Origin: Pseudonocardia alaniniphila
GTDB taxonomy: Bacteria > Actinomycetota > Actinomycetes > Mycobacteriales > Pseudonocardiaceae
Length of the DNA stretch: 64,000 nt
NCBI RefSeq assembly: GCF_022524485.1
Contig: NZ_JAKXMK010000037.1
Coordinates: 1-64,000, forward strand
Direction: 5' to 3'
Below the pieces are notes generated by a model, which did not search any database, had not been told where the DNA came from, and saw nothing but the letters and a program-made list of their open reading frames with translations. The position numbers were made by a program, and so were the translations under genes. Shown piece after piece: positions 16,192 to 23,351 of the stretch. Each line of letters begins with the position of its first letter. The stretch's first letter is position 1.

Positions 16192-18096
16192 ATGGTGACG
16201 GAGCGCATCGCCGCCCAGCCCGCAGGCCCGCCGCCCTCGCGGTGGAGCCGGCTGCGCTCCCGCTTCGACGCCATGACGCCGCGTACGAAGTGGCTCAACC
16301 TGATCCTGATCGTGCTGCTGATCCTCGCGATCGTGCTCGCCTTCGCCCTCATCGGTAACCCCAGCACCCCGACCGTGGCCGTGCGTACCGCCGCGGTCGT
16401 CCGGGGCGCGGTGACGTCGAGCGTGACGGGGAGCGGCAACACCGAGTCCTCGGTGAGCACGCCGGTGGGCTTCCAGGCCCAGGGCACCGTCACGGCCGTC
16501 ACGGTGAAGGCGGGCGACACCGTGACCCTCGGGGAGGTGCTGGCGACGGTCGACCCGACCAGCGCGAAGGGCAGCCTCGAGACGGCTCGGGCCCAGCTCG
16601 CCAGCGCGCAGGCGGCGCTGGCGCAGGCGCGTTCGGGCCCGACGGCGGTGAAGAGCGAGCAGGACAAGGCGGCGATCACCCAGGCCCAGGCCGAGCTCGA
16701 CGGCGCCAACGCGAACGTGACGACGGCGCAGAACCAGCTCGGCCTCGACACCACGTCTGCCGCCACGGCGATCAGCAACGCGCAACAGAAGCTCTCCGAC
16801 GACCAGGCCTCGACGGACACGAGCGTGAAGAGCGCGCAGGCGTCGCTCGGTGTCGACGAGGCGAATGAGGAGGCCTCCGTCGAGCAGGCTCAGCAAGCGC
16901 TGAAGACCTGCCAGAGCGCGGGCACGACGACGGGAGCGACTTCTTCATCGGTGGCGCCTCCTCCGCCGCAACCTTCTCCGCCGGCTCCGGCTCGTCCGAC
17001 GACGGCACCTCCGCCGACGGCGACACCTCGTCCGACGATGGCCGCCCCGATCGCGTTCACAACCCTCACCCGCACGGACTGCAACTCACAGCAGCAGGCG
17101 CTCGACAACGCGGAACGGACCCGCGATTCCGTCCTCCAGAAGGACCGGGTCGCCGTCACCGCGGCCCAGCAGGCCCAGGCCACGACCGTCGACGCCGATC
17201 AGCAGGCCGTCACCACGGCCCAGCAGACCCAGGACGACACCCTCCTCAAGGACAACCAGGCGATCGCCACCGCCAAGCAGACGGTGATCACCGACCAGGG
17301 CCTGGTCACCAACGCCCAGCTCGCACAGCAGGCGGACCTGCACCCGATGACCGACGACCAGATCGCCGGCTACGCCGCCAGCGTCGACGAGGCACAGGTG
17401 ACAGTGGACAACGCCCAGCTCGGCGTCGATCAGACCAGCCTGCTCGCGCCCCAGGCCGGGGTCGTGCTGGCCGTCAACGGGAAGGTGGGTGAGTCGTCGA
17501 GCGGAGGGCCGAGCGCGTCGACCACCAGCGGCACCAGCACCGGGTCTTCCACCGGCAGCGCGGCCTCCGCGGCGGCGACGTCGGCGGGCAGCGGGTTCAT
17601 CACGATCGCCAACCTCAGCCGGCTGGCGGTCACGGCCAACATCGCCGAGGCCGATGCCGCCAAGATCAAGCTCGGCCAGAAGGCCACGATCACGTTCCCG
17701 GCCACCAACACCACGGCCACGGGATCGGTCACGCAGATCACGCCGCAGAGCACGGTGACGAACAACGTCGTGCTCTACCCGATCCAGGTCTCCCTCGACA
17801 CCGCGCCGCCGGGCGTCGGCGTGGGCTCGACCGCGAGCCTGAACATCACTGCCGGGTCCGCCACCGATGTGCTGGAGGCACCGAATCTGGCGATCACCTC
17901 GCTCGGTGACCGCCACACCGTGACGGTGCAGCGCACCGGCACCGACACGGTCGTCCCGGTGACGATCGGGCTCGTCGGCGACACCCAGACCGAGATCACC
18001 AGCGGCGTCCAGGCCGGTGACGTGCTGGTGCTGCCCAGCACCACCGCTCCCACCGCGGCGGGCGCCGGCGCCGGCTTCCCGCGGGCCGGCGGGTGA
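16192..18096 (+). CDS. MacA/HlyD-type efflux adaptor
   Basis: A 634-residue membrane-fusion-type adaptor for an ABC exporter. Start at the ATG 16192, which gives a short cytoplasmic tail, one membrane helix (about residues 36-54, LNLILIVLLILAIVLAFAL) and then the barrel/lipoyl half AQGTVTAVTVKAGDTVTLGEVLATVD. A long Ala/Gln-rich coiled-coil region follows, interrupted by a proline-rich insert (about residues 260-300). The second lipoyl/barrel half includes a Ser/Gly/Thr linker and GFITIANLSRLAVTANIAEADAAKIKLGQKATITFPAT. It is longer than E. coli MacA (about 370 residues). The stop overlaps the next gene as GTGA. It couples with the MacB-like ATPase and permease; substrate unknown. Confidence 0.88.
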   Translation: MVTERIAAQPAGPPPSRWSRLRSRFDAMTPRTKWLNLILIVLLILAIVLAFALIGNPSTPTVAVRTAAVVRGAVTSSVTGSGNTESSVSTPVGFQAQGTVTAVTVKAGDTVTLGEVLATVDPTSAKGSLETARAQLASAQAALAQARSGPTAVKSEQDKAAITQAQAELDGANANVTTAQNQLGLDTTSAATAISNAQQKLSDDQASTDTSVKSAQASLGVDEANEEASVEQAQQALKTCQSAGTTTGATSSSVAPPPPQPSPPAPARPTTAPPPTATPRPTMAAPIAFTTLTRTDCNSQQQALDNAERTRDSVLQKDRVAVTAAQQAQATTVDADQQAVTTAQQTQDDTLLKDNQAIATAKQTVITDQGLVTNAQLAQQADLHPMTDDQIAGYAASVDEAQVTVDNAQLGVDQTSLLAPQAGVVLAVNGKVGESSSGGPSASTTSGTSTGSSTGSAASAAATSAGSGFITIANLSRLAVTANIAEADAAKIKLGQKATITFPATNTTATGSVTQITPQSTVTNNVVLYPIQVSLDTAPPGVGVGSTASLNITAGSATDVLEAPNLAITSLGDRHTVTVQRTGTDTVVPVTIGLVGDTQTEITSGVQAGDVLVLPSTTAPTAAGAGAGFPRAGG

Positions 18097-18863
18097 CGCG
18101 GGTGACCCGCCCGGCGCGCCCGGTCATCGCGCTGCAGGGCGTCTCCAAGATCTACGGCAGCGACGACACCGTCGTTCGCGCCGTGGACGGCGTCGACCTC
18201 CTGGTGGAGCGCGGCGACTACGTCGCGGTGATGGGGGCGTCGGGCTCCGGCAAGTCGACGCTGATGAACATCATCGGCTGCCTCGACACCCCGACCCGGG
18301 GGCGGTACCTGCTCGATGGCGTCGACACCCGCCGTCTGGACGAGCGACAGCAGGCCGTCATCCGCAACCGCAAGATCGGCTTCGTCTTCCAGTCGTTCAA
18401 CCTGATCCCGCGGACGGCAGCGGTGAGCAACGTCGAACTGCCCCTGGCGTACGCCAGGGTGCGGCCCGGTGAGCGTCGCCGCCGGGCGCTGGCCGCGCTC
18501 GACCAGGTGGGGCTCGCGACGCGCGCGAACCACCGACCGTCGCAGCTGTCGGGCGGGCAGCAGCAGCGTGTGGCGATCGCGCGGGCCATCTGTACCGACC
18601 CGGTCCTCCTGCTCGCCGACGAGCCGACCGGAGCGCTCGACAGCCACAGCACCACCGAGGTTCTCGCGCTCTTCGACGACCTCAACGTCGCCGGCCGCAC
18701 GCTCGTGGTGATCACCCACGAGGAGGAAGTGGCCGAGCACGCCAAGCGGGTGCTGCGGATGCGCGATGGGAAGCTGCGCTCCGACGAGCGTTCCGCGCCT
18801 GTATCGAGCCCACCCCCGCGCTGGTCGGCGGACCGCCTGTCTGCGGCCCGGGGCACCTCGTGA
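18093..18863 (+). CDS. MacB-type ABC transporter ATPase
   Basis: A 256-residue ATPase of the LolD/MacB class. Walker A is GASGSGKST at about residues 49-57, the Q-loop is FVFQSFNLIPRT, the signature LSGGQQQRVAIARAI and Walker B VLLLADEPTGALD. It starts at a GTG that overlaps the adaptor's stop by four bases, and its own stop overlaps the permease GTG in the same way, so the three are translationally coupled. Together with the separate permease it powers a MacAB-like mechanotransmission export system in the cytoplasmic membrane. Confidence 0.93.
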   Translation: MTRVTRPARPVIALQGVSKIYGSDDTVVRAVDGVDLLVERGDYVAVMGASGSGKSTLMNIIGCLDTPTRGRYLLDGVDTRRLDERQQAVIRNRKIGFVFQSFNLIPRTAAVSNVELPLAYARVRPGERRRRALAALDQVGLATRANHRPSQLSGGQQQRVAIARAICTDPVLLLADEPTGALDSHSTTEVLALFDDLNVAGRTLVVITHEEEVAEHAKRVLRMRDGKLRSDERSAPVSSPPPRWSADRLSAARGTS

Positions 18864-20203
18864 ACCTGCGGCAGTGCGCCCGCTTCGCCGTCCGCGGGGT
18901 GATGGCGAACAACCTGCGGTCGCTGCTGACGATGTCCGGCATCCTCATCGGCGTCGCGGCCGTGATCATCCTCATCGCGGCAGGGACGGGCGCGAGCGCG
19001 TCGGTGCAGAGTTCGGTCAGCTCCCTGGGCAGCAACACGCTCACGATCACGTCCACGTCGACGAGCGCGGGTGGGCGAGGCGGCGGGGCGCGCGGAGGCG
19101 GCGGCCTGGGTGCGTTCGGCGGGGGCGGCGCGGCCCGGGCCGGCGGAGCGGCGGGCGGCGCGGGCAGGCCCGGCGCGGCGGCGTCGTCCACAGTGGACAA
19201 CGGCGCGCTCGTTCAGCAGCCGCAGCTCACCCTGCAGGATGCGGAGGCCCTTGTGGACCCGACGCCCGCACCGGACGTGGTCTCGGTCGCCCCGGTGGTG
19301 ACCGCCCCGTCGGTGGCGGCGACCTTCGAGGGCGCCTCGCACACGGTCGGCACCTTCACCGGCACGACGCCCAGCTACCTGGTCAACAACAACGACACCC
19401 TGCAGGCCGGCGTCGCGATCACCGGCTCCGACTACACGGCCAGGCGCCGCATCGCGCTGCTCGGCACCACCGTGGCCACCGACCTCGTGGGCGGCGACGG
19501 CCTGTCCATCGTCGGGCAGACCGTCCAGTTCAACGGGAGCGCCTATGAGATCGTCGGGATCCTGACGGCAAAAGGCAGCAGCGGCCCGCAGGACCAGGAC
19601 GACCGCGTGATCGCCCCGCTGACCGCCGTGCAGGACACCCTGACCGGCTACGGCACGGTCAGCAGCATCACGGTGAAAGCCGCTTCGGCCGACGTCGTCG
19701 GTGCTGCGCAGGACGAGGTCACCGACATCCTCAACACCCGCCACCACGTGACGGCGGCCAACGAGGATTTCTCGGTCTTCAACCCGAGCTCGATCCTCGC
19801 GGCGCTGGGCTCGATCACCGGGATCTTCACGATCCTGCTCGGCGGGGTCGCGGGGATCTCGCTGCTGGTGGGCGGCATCGGCGTCATGAACATCATGCTG
19901 GTGACCGTGACCGAGCGGACCCGCGAGATCGGCATCCGCAAGGCCATCGGCGCGCAGAAGGCCGACATCGTCGGGCAGTTCCTGCTCGAGGCAGTGCTTC
20001 TCTCGGTGTTCGGCGGCCTGATCGGCGTGCTCATCGGAGTCGGTGTCGGGCAGCTGAGCTTCGGCACGTTCCATCTGATCGTCGCGCCGTACTCGGTGGT
20101 GCTCGCGTTCGGCGTCTCGGTGGCGATCGGGCTGTTCTTCGGCATCTATCCCGCGAACCGCGCCGCGTCGCTGCGCCCGATCGACGCCCTGAAGTACGAG
20201 TGA
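18860..20203 (+). CDS. MacB-type ABC transporter permease (FtsX domain)
   Basis: A 447-residue permease with the MacB plan. A first membrane helix (MSGILIGVAAVIILIAAG) is followed by a large extracytoplasmic MacB_PCD domain of about 280 residues, then the three-helix FtsX domain, which includes GGIGVMNIMLVTVTERTREIGIRKAIGA and ends DALKYE. A glycine/alanine-rich loop (about residues 70-110) is unusual and may be a flexible linker. The start GTG overlaps the ATPase stop. Likely exports a hydrophobic compound or peptide, or senses the envelope; no outer-membrane partner is expected in an actinobacterium. Confidence 0.92.
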   Translation: MNLRQCARFAVRGVMANNLRSLLTMSGILIGVAAVIILIAAGTGASASVQSSVSSLGSNTLTITSTSTSAGGRGGGARGGGGLGAFGGGGAARAGGAAGGAGRPGAAASSTVDNGALVQQPQLTLQDAEALVDPTPAPDVVSVAPVVTAPSVAATFEGASHTVGTFTGTTPSYLVNNNDTLQAGVAITGSDYTARRRIALLGTTVATDLVGGDGLSIVGQTVQFNGSAYEIVGILTAKGSSGPQDQDDRVIAPLTAVQDTLTGYGTVSSITVKAASADVVGAAQDEVTDILNTRHHVTAANEDFSVFNPSSILAALGSITGIFTILLGGVAGISLLVGGIGVMNIMLVTVTERTREIGIRKAIGAQKADIVGQFLLEAVLLSVFGGLIGVLIGVGVGQLSFGTFHLIVAPYSVVLAFGVSVAIGLFFGIYPANRAASLRPIDALKYE

Positions 20204-20214
20204 CGGAGGAACGA

Positions 20215-20793
20215 ATGGTGTCCTCACCTGCTGACGACCGAACACCGATGCCGCCGGCCGGATGGCCCCACGAAGAGACGGTCGCGCTGCGCCCCGAGCC
20301 CACGGACGACCTCGACCCCGTCGACGACGACCTGTTCGCCGAGAACTGGGACACGCCCAGGCGAACGAACCGGCTGACGGCCGTGCTGGTCGCGCTGATC
20401 GTGGCCGCGCTGACGTTCGCCGGGGGAGTTGCGGTACAGAAGGCCCACGACAAGGGGCTGGTGGCCGCATCGGCCGCCAGTCGCGGCCGCGGAACCGGGA
20501 CCACGGGCGGGCCGACGGCGGACGGCACAGCGGCGGCCGGCGCGACGGGCGGCGCCCGAGGGTCTGCCTCGCCGGTCGCGATCGGCACCGTGAAGTCGAT
20601 CTCGGGCTCCACACTCACCCTCACCGACGTCGCGGGGAAGGTGGTCACCGTGACGGTGCCTCCGACCGCAACCATCACGACCGACGGGCTCGGTGGGCTC
20701 GTCGCGGGCGTGACGGTGTCCGTTGCCGGCACGATCGCCGATGACGGCACCGTCACGGCGACGTCCATCACCAGTCACCGGACCAGCAGCTGA
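20215..20793 (+). CDS. Single-pass membrane protein with DUF5666-like domain
   Basis: A 192-residue protein closing the efflux operon. The ATG at 20215 is preferred because GGAGGAACGA precedes it; a GTG at 20200 overlapping the permease stop is the alternative. An acidic cytoplasmic N-terminus (about 50 residues) is followed by one membrane helix (LTAVLVALIVAALTFAGGVAV), a Gly/Thr/Ala-rich linker, and a small extracytoplasmic beta domain (VAIGTVKSISGSTLTLTDVAGKVVTVTVPP) resembling DUF5666. Proteins like this often accompany actinobacterial MacAB-like operons. It may be a structural accessory on the outer face. Confidence 0.75.
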   Translation: MVSSPADDRTPMPPAGWPHEETVALRPEPTDDLDPVDDDLFAENWDTPRRTNRLTAVLVALIVAALTFAGGVAVQKAHDKGLVAASAASRGRGTGTTGGPTADGTAAAGATGGARGSASPVAIGTVKSISGSTLTLTDVAGKVVTVTVPPTATITTDGLGGLVAGVTVSVAGTIADDGTVTATSITSHRTSS

Positions 20794-20996
20794 CTCGCCA
20801 CCCCGCACAACCGGCGGATCACCATGAACAGCAGCTCGGGGCAGCCCCGGTAAAGTCGGTTCATTGCCGCATGACTCGTTGGCAAGGTAATGCATTAGGT
20901 GTAACGGATCGGTTGCATCGACGCGCCGCCAAGGAAATGGGCTATATTCGGCGCTCCAGCGAGCCGGGTGTACGGGCGAAGCCGTCAGGAGTGATC

Positions 20997-21257
20997 ATGT
21001 TTTCAGTCCAGCCCAAGATAGTCGAAGGGCTTGACCTCAACGAGCTCGACGACGGGATGGTCGTCTTCTCCGAGTCCACGGACACGGTCCATCACCTCAA
21101 CCACTCGGCCGCCGTAGTTCTCCAGTTCTGTGACGGCACACATGATGCGGACGCGATCGCCGGGTTCGTGGCGGCCGCGTTCGGGCTGACCGACCCGCCG
21201 CTGGAAGCGACGATGGGCTGCTTGGAGGCGCTCACCCGCCAGGGACTGGTGAGCTGA
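20997..21257 (+). CDS. PqqD-like RiPP recognition protein
   Basis: An 86-residue protein starting at the ATG 20997 with AGGAGTG upstream. It has the PqqD fold pattern: ELDDGMVVFSESTDTVHHLNHSAAVVLQFCDGTHDADAIAGFVAAAF then LEATMGCLEALTRQGLVS. PqqD-type domains bind the leader of a ribosomally made peptide and present it to a modifying enzyme. No radical SAM or cyclodehydratase gene is adjacent. The neighbours are two glycosyltransferases and a short repeat peptide, which makes the peptide a candidate client. It could also act in cell-surface polysaccharide loci, where PqqD-like proteins also occur. Confidence 0.82.
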   Translation: MFSVQPKIVEGLDLNELDDGMVVFSESTDTVHHLNHSAAVVLQFCDGTHDADAIAGFVAAAFGLTDPPLEATMGCLEALTRQGLVS

Positions 21258-21330
21258 GTCCGAGCGCGCCCCATTTCGGATCGAAGTAGCCAGGCGCGCC
21301 CGAAGTACTGACGATTTGCGCCACGACGTA

Positions 21331-22680
21331 TCAGCCGGCTGATTCGGTCTCGGTGATGGCCGCCTGGCTGACCGGAATGCGTCCTGTGGTCCGCGCGGGC
21401 CCGTCAGGGTGGGCCCTTTCCGCCGTTTCTGCCGCCATACGCAGCAGGCTGTGCACCTGCGCGGCGACGACCGGCGGGGAGTGGTTCTCCTCGACGTACC
21501 GCCGAGCCTCGCCGGCCATCCGGGCGCCCGCCTGCGGGTCGGCCAGCAACGTGGCGACGTGCGAGGCGAGCTCTGCGAAGGTCCGGCCCACGGACAGGTG
21601 GGTGCCGTCCTGGACAGCGAGACCGGCGGCGGCTGCGGGTGTCGCGACAACCGGAACCGTGTGCGCGAAGGCCTCGAGGAGCTTGATCCGGGTGCCCGCG
21701 GCATCCGTCAGGGGAGCGACGACGACGCTCGCTCGCGCATACAGCTCCGTCAGGTCATTCACGAATCCTCGAACCATCACCCCGGGGTGCCGGCTCAGCG
21801 ACAGGATTCGTGGGTCGCCGCCGTGATGACCGACCACCGACACGGTGATCGGTAGTCCCGTGCGTTCTCGGACTCTGGGCTGCACCTGCTCCACCAGGGC
21901 GGTCGCCGCGTCGACGTTCGGCTGGTACGACAGGTTTCCGACGAACAACAGGTCCGGCGGACTCGACGGCACATGCTGCGGGCTCGCCGGGATGCGAATG
22001 GCGTTGGGGAGGACCGCCGTCGGGACCCCGTGCCGGGCTGCTACGGCTGCCGCCTCCTGCGGGGCCGCAAGCCATATCCCGGAGAAGCATCCAGCGAAGG
22101 CGGACAGCAACCTCCGGTGGGCGTGTGCCTCCGCATGCTCACCGAGGCGTCGAAGCAGCGACTCGTCGTCGTCATCCAGGTCCAACGTCGCGAAAGGGGC
22201 GTCGAGCAACTCGGCTAGCGCGACCCCGAGCGGGGCCAGGCCGGCCCGCGCGACGTGCACGGCCCACCCGGTCGGACGGCCGAGCGCTGAGAAGATGTCA
22301 TCGGCAAGCATCGGGGGTGCTGCGCGCGCTGCCCGAGGGAGAATGCCTGACACTTGCAGCCGATCGCGCCATTCCGGTTGGGCGAGCATCCTGATCAGAG
22401 CGGGCCGCGGGTTGGCCCCGGCCCCGGGCTCTATCCGGACCACCCGCTGCACTCCGGGAATCGTCGCATTGCCCAGCGGCTCGCCCGCCACGGGAACGAC
22501 GACGACCACCACCTCACGATCCTCGGCGGCGGACTCGACGACACGGGCAACACGCATCGCCAACCCATTCCCGGTGAGTTGGGGGGTGATCGGAGTCAGG
22601 ACCACTACAGGTGGTCGGCGCGTCGTATCCAACAAGTGGCGAAGTATGATCCTCGCACCACAGGATCGCAACGATGCCAC
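21331..22680 (-). CDS. GT4-family glycosyltransferase
   Basis: A 449-residue GT-B glycosyltransferase. The C-terminal GT4 half is clear: PDLLFVGNLSYQPNVDAATALVEQV, MVRGFVNDLTELYARASVVVAPL, and the nucleotide-sugar motif KLLEAFAHTVPVVATPAAAAGL with the conserved glutamate. The N-terminal acceptor half starts PPVVVLTPITPQLTGNGLAMRV, which matches GT4 N-termini. The exact start is unsure: the GTG at 22680 has no good ribosome site, and TTG codons near 22640 with GAGG upstream are alternatives. It lies antiparallel between the PqqD-like gene and the repeat-peptide gene. Donor and acceptor are unknown. Confidence 0.88.
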   Translation of the reverse strand: MASLRSCGARIILRHLLDTTRRPPVVVLTPITPQLTGNGLAMRVARVVESAAEDREVVVVVVPVAGEPLGNATIPGVQRVVRIEPGAGANPRPALIRMLAQPEWRDRLQVSGILPRAARAAPPMLADDIFSALGRPTGWAVHVARAGLAPLGVALAELLDAPFATLDLDDDDESLLRRLGEHAEAHAHRRLLSAFAGCFSGIWLAAPQEAAAVAARHGVPTAVLPNAIRIPASPQHVPSSPPDLLFVGNLSYQPNVDAATALVEQVQPRVRERTGLPITVSVVGHHGGDPRILSLSRHPGVMVRGFVNDLTELYARASVVVAPLTDAAGTRIKLLEAFAHTVPVVATPAAAAGLAVQDGTHLSVGRTFAELASHVATLLADPQAGARMAGEARRYVEENHSPPVVAAQVHSLLRMAAETAERAHPDGPARTTGRIPVSQAAITETESAG

Positions 22681-22720
22681 ATATCTCGTTTGGGTGAGAT
22701 GGCCGGGAGATTTCCTGTAT

Positions 22721-22749
22721 GAGATCAGAATCCACGTGGTTCTGATCTC
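22721..22749. promoter_or_regulatory. Perfect 10-bp inverted repeat upstream of the GT4 gene
   Basis: GAGATCAGAA (22721-22730) and TTCTGATCTC (22740-22749) are exact complements. Two more pairs inside, including a G-T wobble, leave a 5-nt loop. The spacer also contains the palindrome CCACGTGG. It lies 40 bp outside the GT4 start and 218 bp before the repeat-peptide start, so it could be an operator for divergent control or an RNA hairpin. Confidence 0.6.
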
Positions 22750-22753
22750 CTCT

Positions 22754-22920
22754 GGTCGCTTCCGCCTTTATCAAGATCGCCGCCGTCCCGTTCTGGGGCG
22801 GCAATGATCGTCGTCGACACGGATCAACCGATGAGACTCCGGTGATCGCGGCAGCGCGTGGGGAACGATTCGTCGATCACCACCACCGTGTGACCGATAT
22901 GGACGAGCCCGCCACCTGAG
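22754..22920 (+). pseudogene. Collapsed second copy of the peptide/GT2 cassette
   Basis: The stretch 22806-22865 is a near-copy of the start of the intact GT2 gene (23461-23515). It reads MIVVDT, then after a single missing C GSTDETPVIAAARG, matching VIVVDTGSTDETPAIAAAHG. It diverges afterwards and stops at 22917-22919. Just before it, 22758-22800 in the second frame reads SAFIKIAAVPF, resembling the RAFIKKMAAAAF signal of the repeat peptide. I read this as the remains of a duplicated peptide-GT2 pair fused by deletion and then frameshifted. Confidence 0.6.
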
Positions 22921-22967
22921 CGGAACACTGCGATCTCCGGTTCGGATGACATGGCAGGGAGGACCCC

Positions 22968-23333
22968 ATGCAAGGTCAGGATCCGCTTCGCGCTGACTTT
23001 CTGGAGTCGGTTTCACAGAACCGACGCGCCTTCATCAAGAAGATGGCTGCCGCCGCCTTCATGGTGCCGGTGGTCGGCGCCTTCAGCATGAACTCTGTTG
23101 CGCTCGCCGCACCAAGTCAAACCTGTCCCAATCAGACATTTCCCAATCAGGCCTTCCCTAACCAGACGTTTCCTAACCAGACGTTCCCTAACCAGACGTT
23201 TCCCAACCAGGCGTTCCCCAACCAGATCACCAAGCAGTCGTTCCCCAACCAGACGCGACCGGCCGGTCACGACAAGGGCGACCACAAGTGGGTCGACCAC
23301 AAGAAGGTCGCCCACGAGCGGTGCGGCGACTAG
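22968..23333 (+). CDS. Tat-signal peptide with FPNQT tandem repeats
   Basis: A 121-residue protein of unknown function, start ATG 22968 with GGGAGGA seven bases upstream. Residues 1-48 form an export signal with a twin-arginine-like motif (NRRAFIKKM, then a hydrophobic stretch and ALAA). Residues 53-96 contain eight PNQ units, mostly FPNQT or FPNQA at five-residue spacing, one interrupted by ITKQS. The tail is His/Lys/Asp-rich (GHDKGDHKWVDHKKVAHERCGD). There are two cysteines after the signal, Cys53 at the start of the repeats and Cys119 near the end. Five units contain N-Q-T, an N-glycosylation-type sequon. Flanked by glycosyltransferases and near a PqqD-like protein; inferred to be an exported, possibly glycosylated repeat peptide. 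Confidence 0.8.
   Translation: MQGQDPLRADFLESVSQNRRAFIKKMAAAAFMVPVVGAFSMNSVALAAPSQTCPNQTFPNQAFPNQTFPNQTFPNQTFPNQAFPNQITKQSFPNQTRPAGHDKGDHKWVDHKKVAHERCGD
23124..23255 (+). repeat. 15-bp coding tandem repeat (FPNQT units)
   Basis: Seven 15-bp units of the form TT(T/C)CC(T/C)AA(T/C)CAG(A/G)C(G/A/C), six of them uninterrupted from 23139, plus a leading CPNQT unit and one unit set apart by 12 bp. Third positions vary between units although the residues F-P-N-Q are fixed, so the repeat is held by selection on the protein and is not a recent DNA slippage product alone. Confidence 0.85.
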
Positions 23334-23351
23334 CGGGGCCAGGACATCACT

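Noticed and set aside
18218..20614. A 798-codon minus-strand frame opposite the MacAB-like genes
   Set aside because: Composition is Arg/Ser/Pro-rich with no recognisable motif; the plus-strand genes have full ABC motifs.
23124..23255. CRISPR-like short repeats
   Set aside because: The repeats are contiguous 15-bp coding units without spacers and keep a reading frame.
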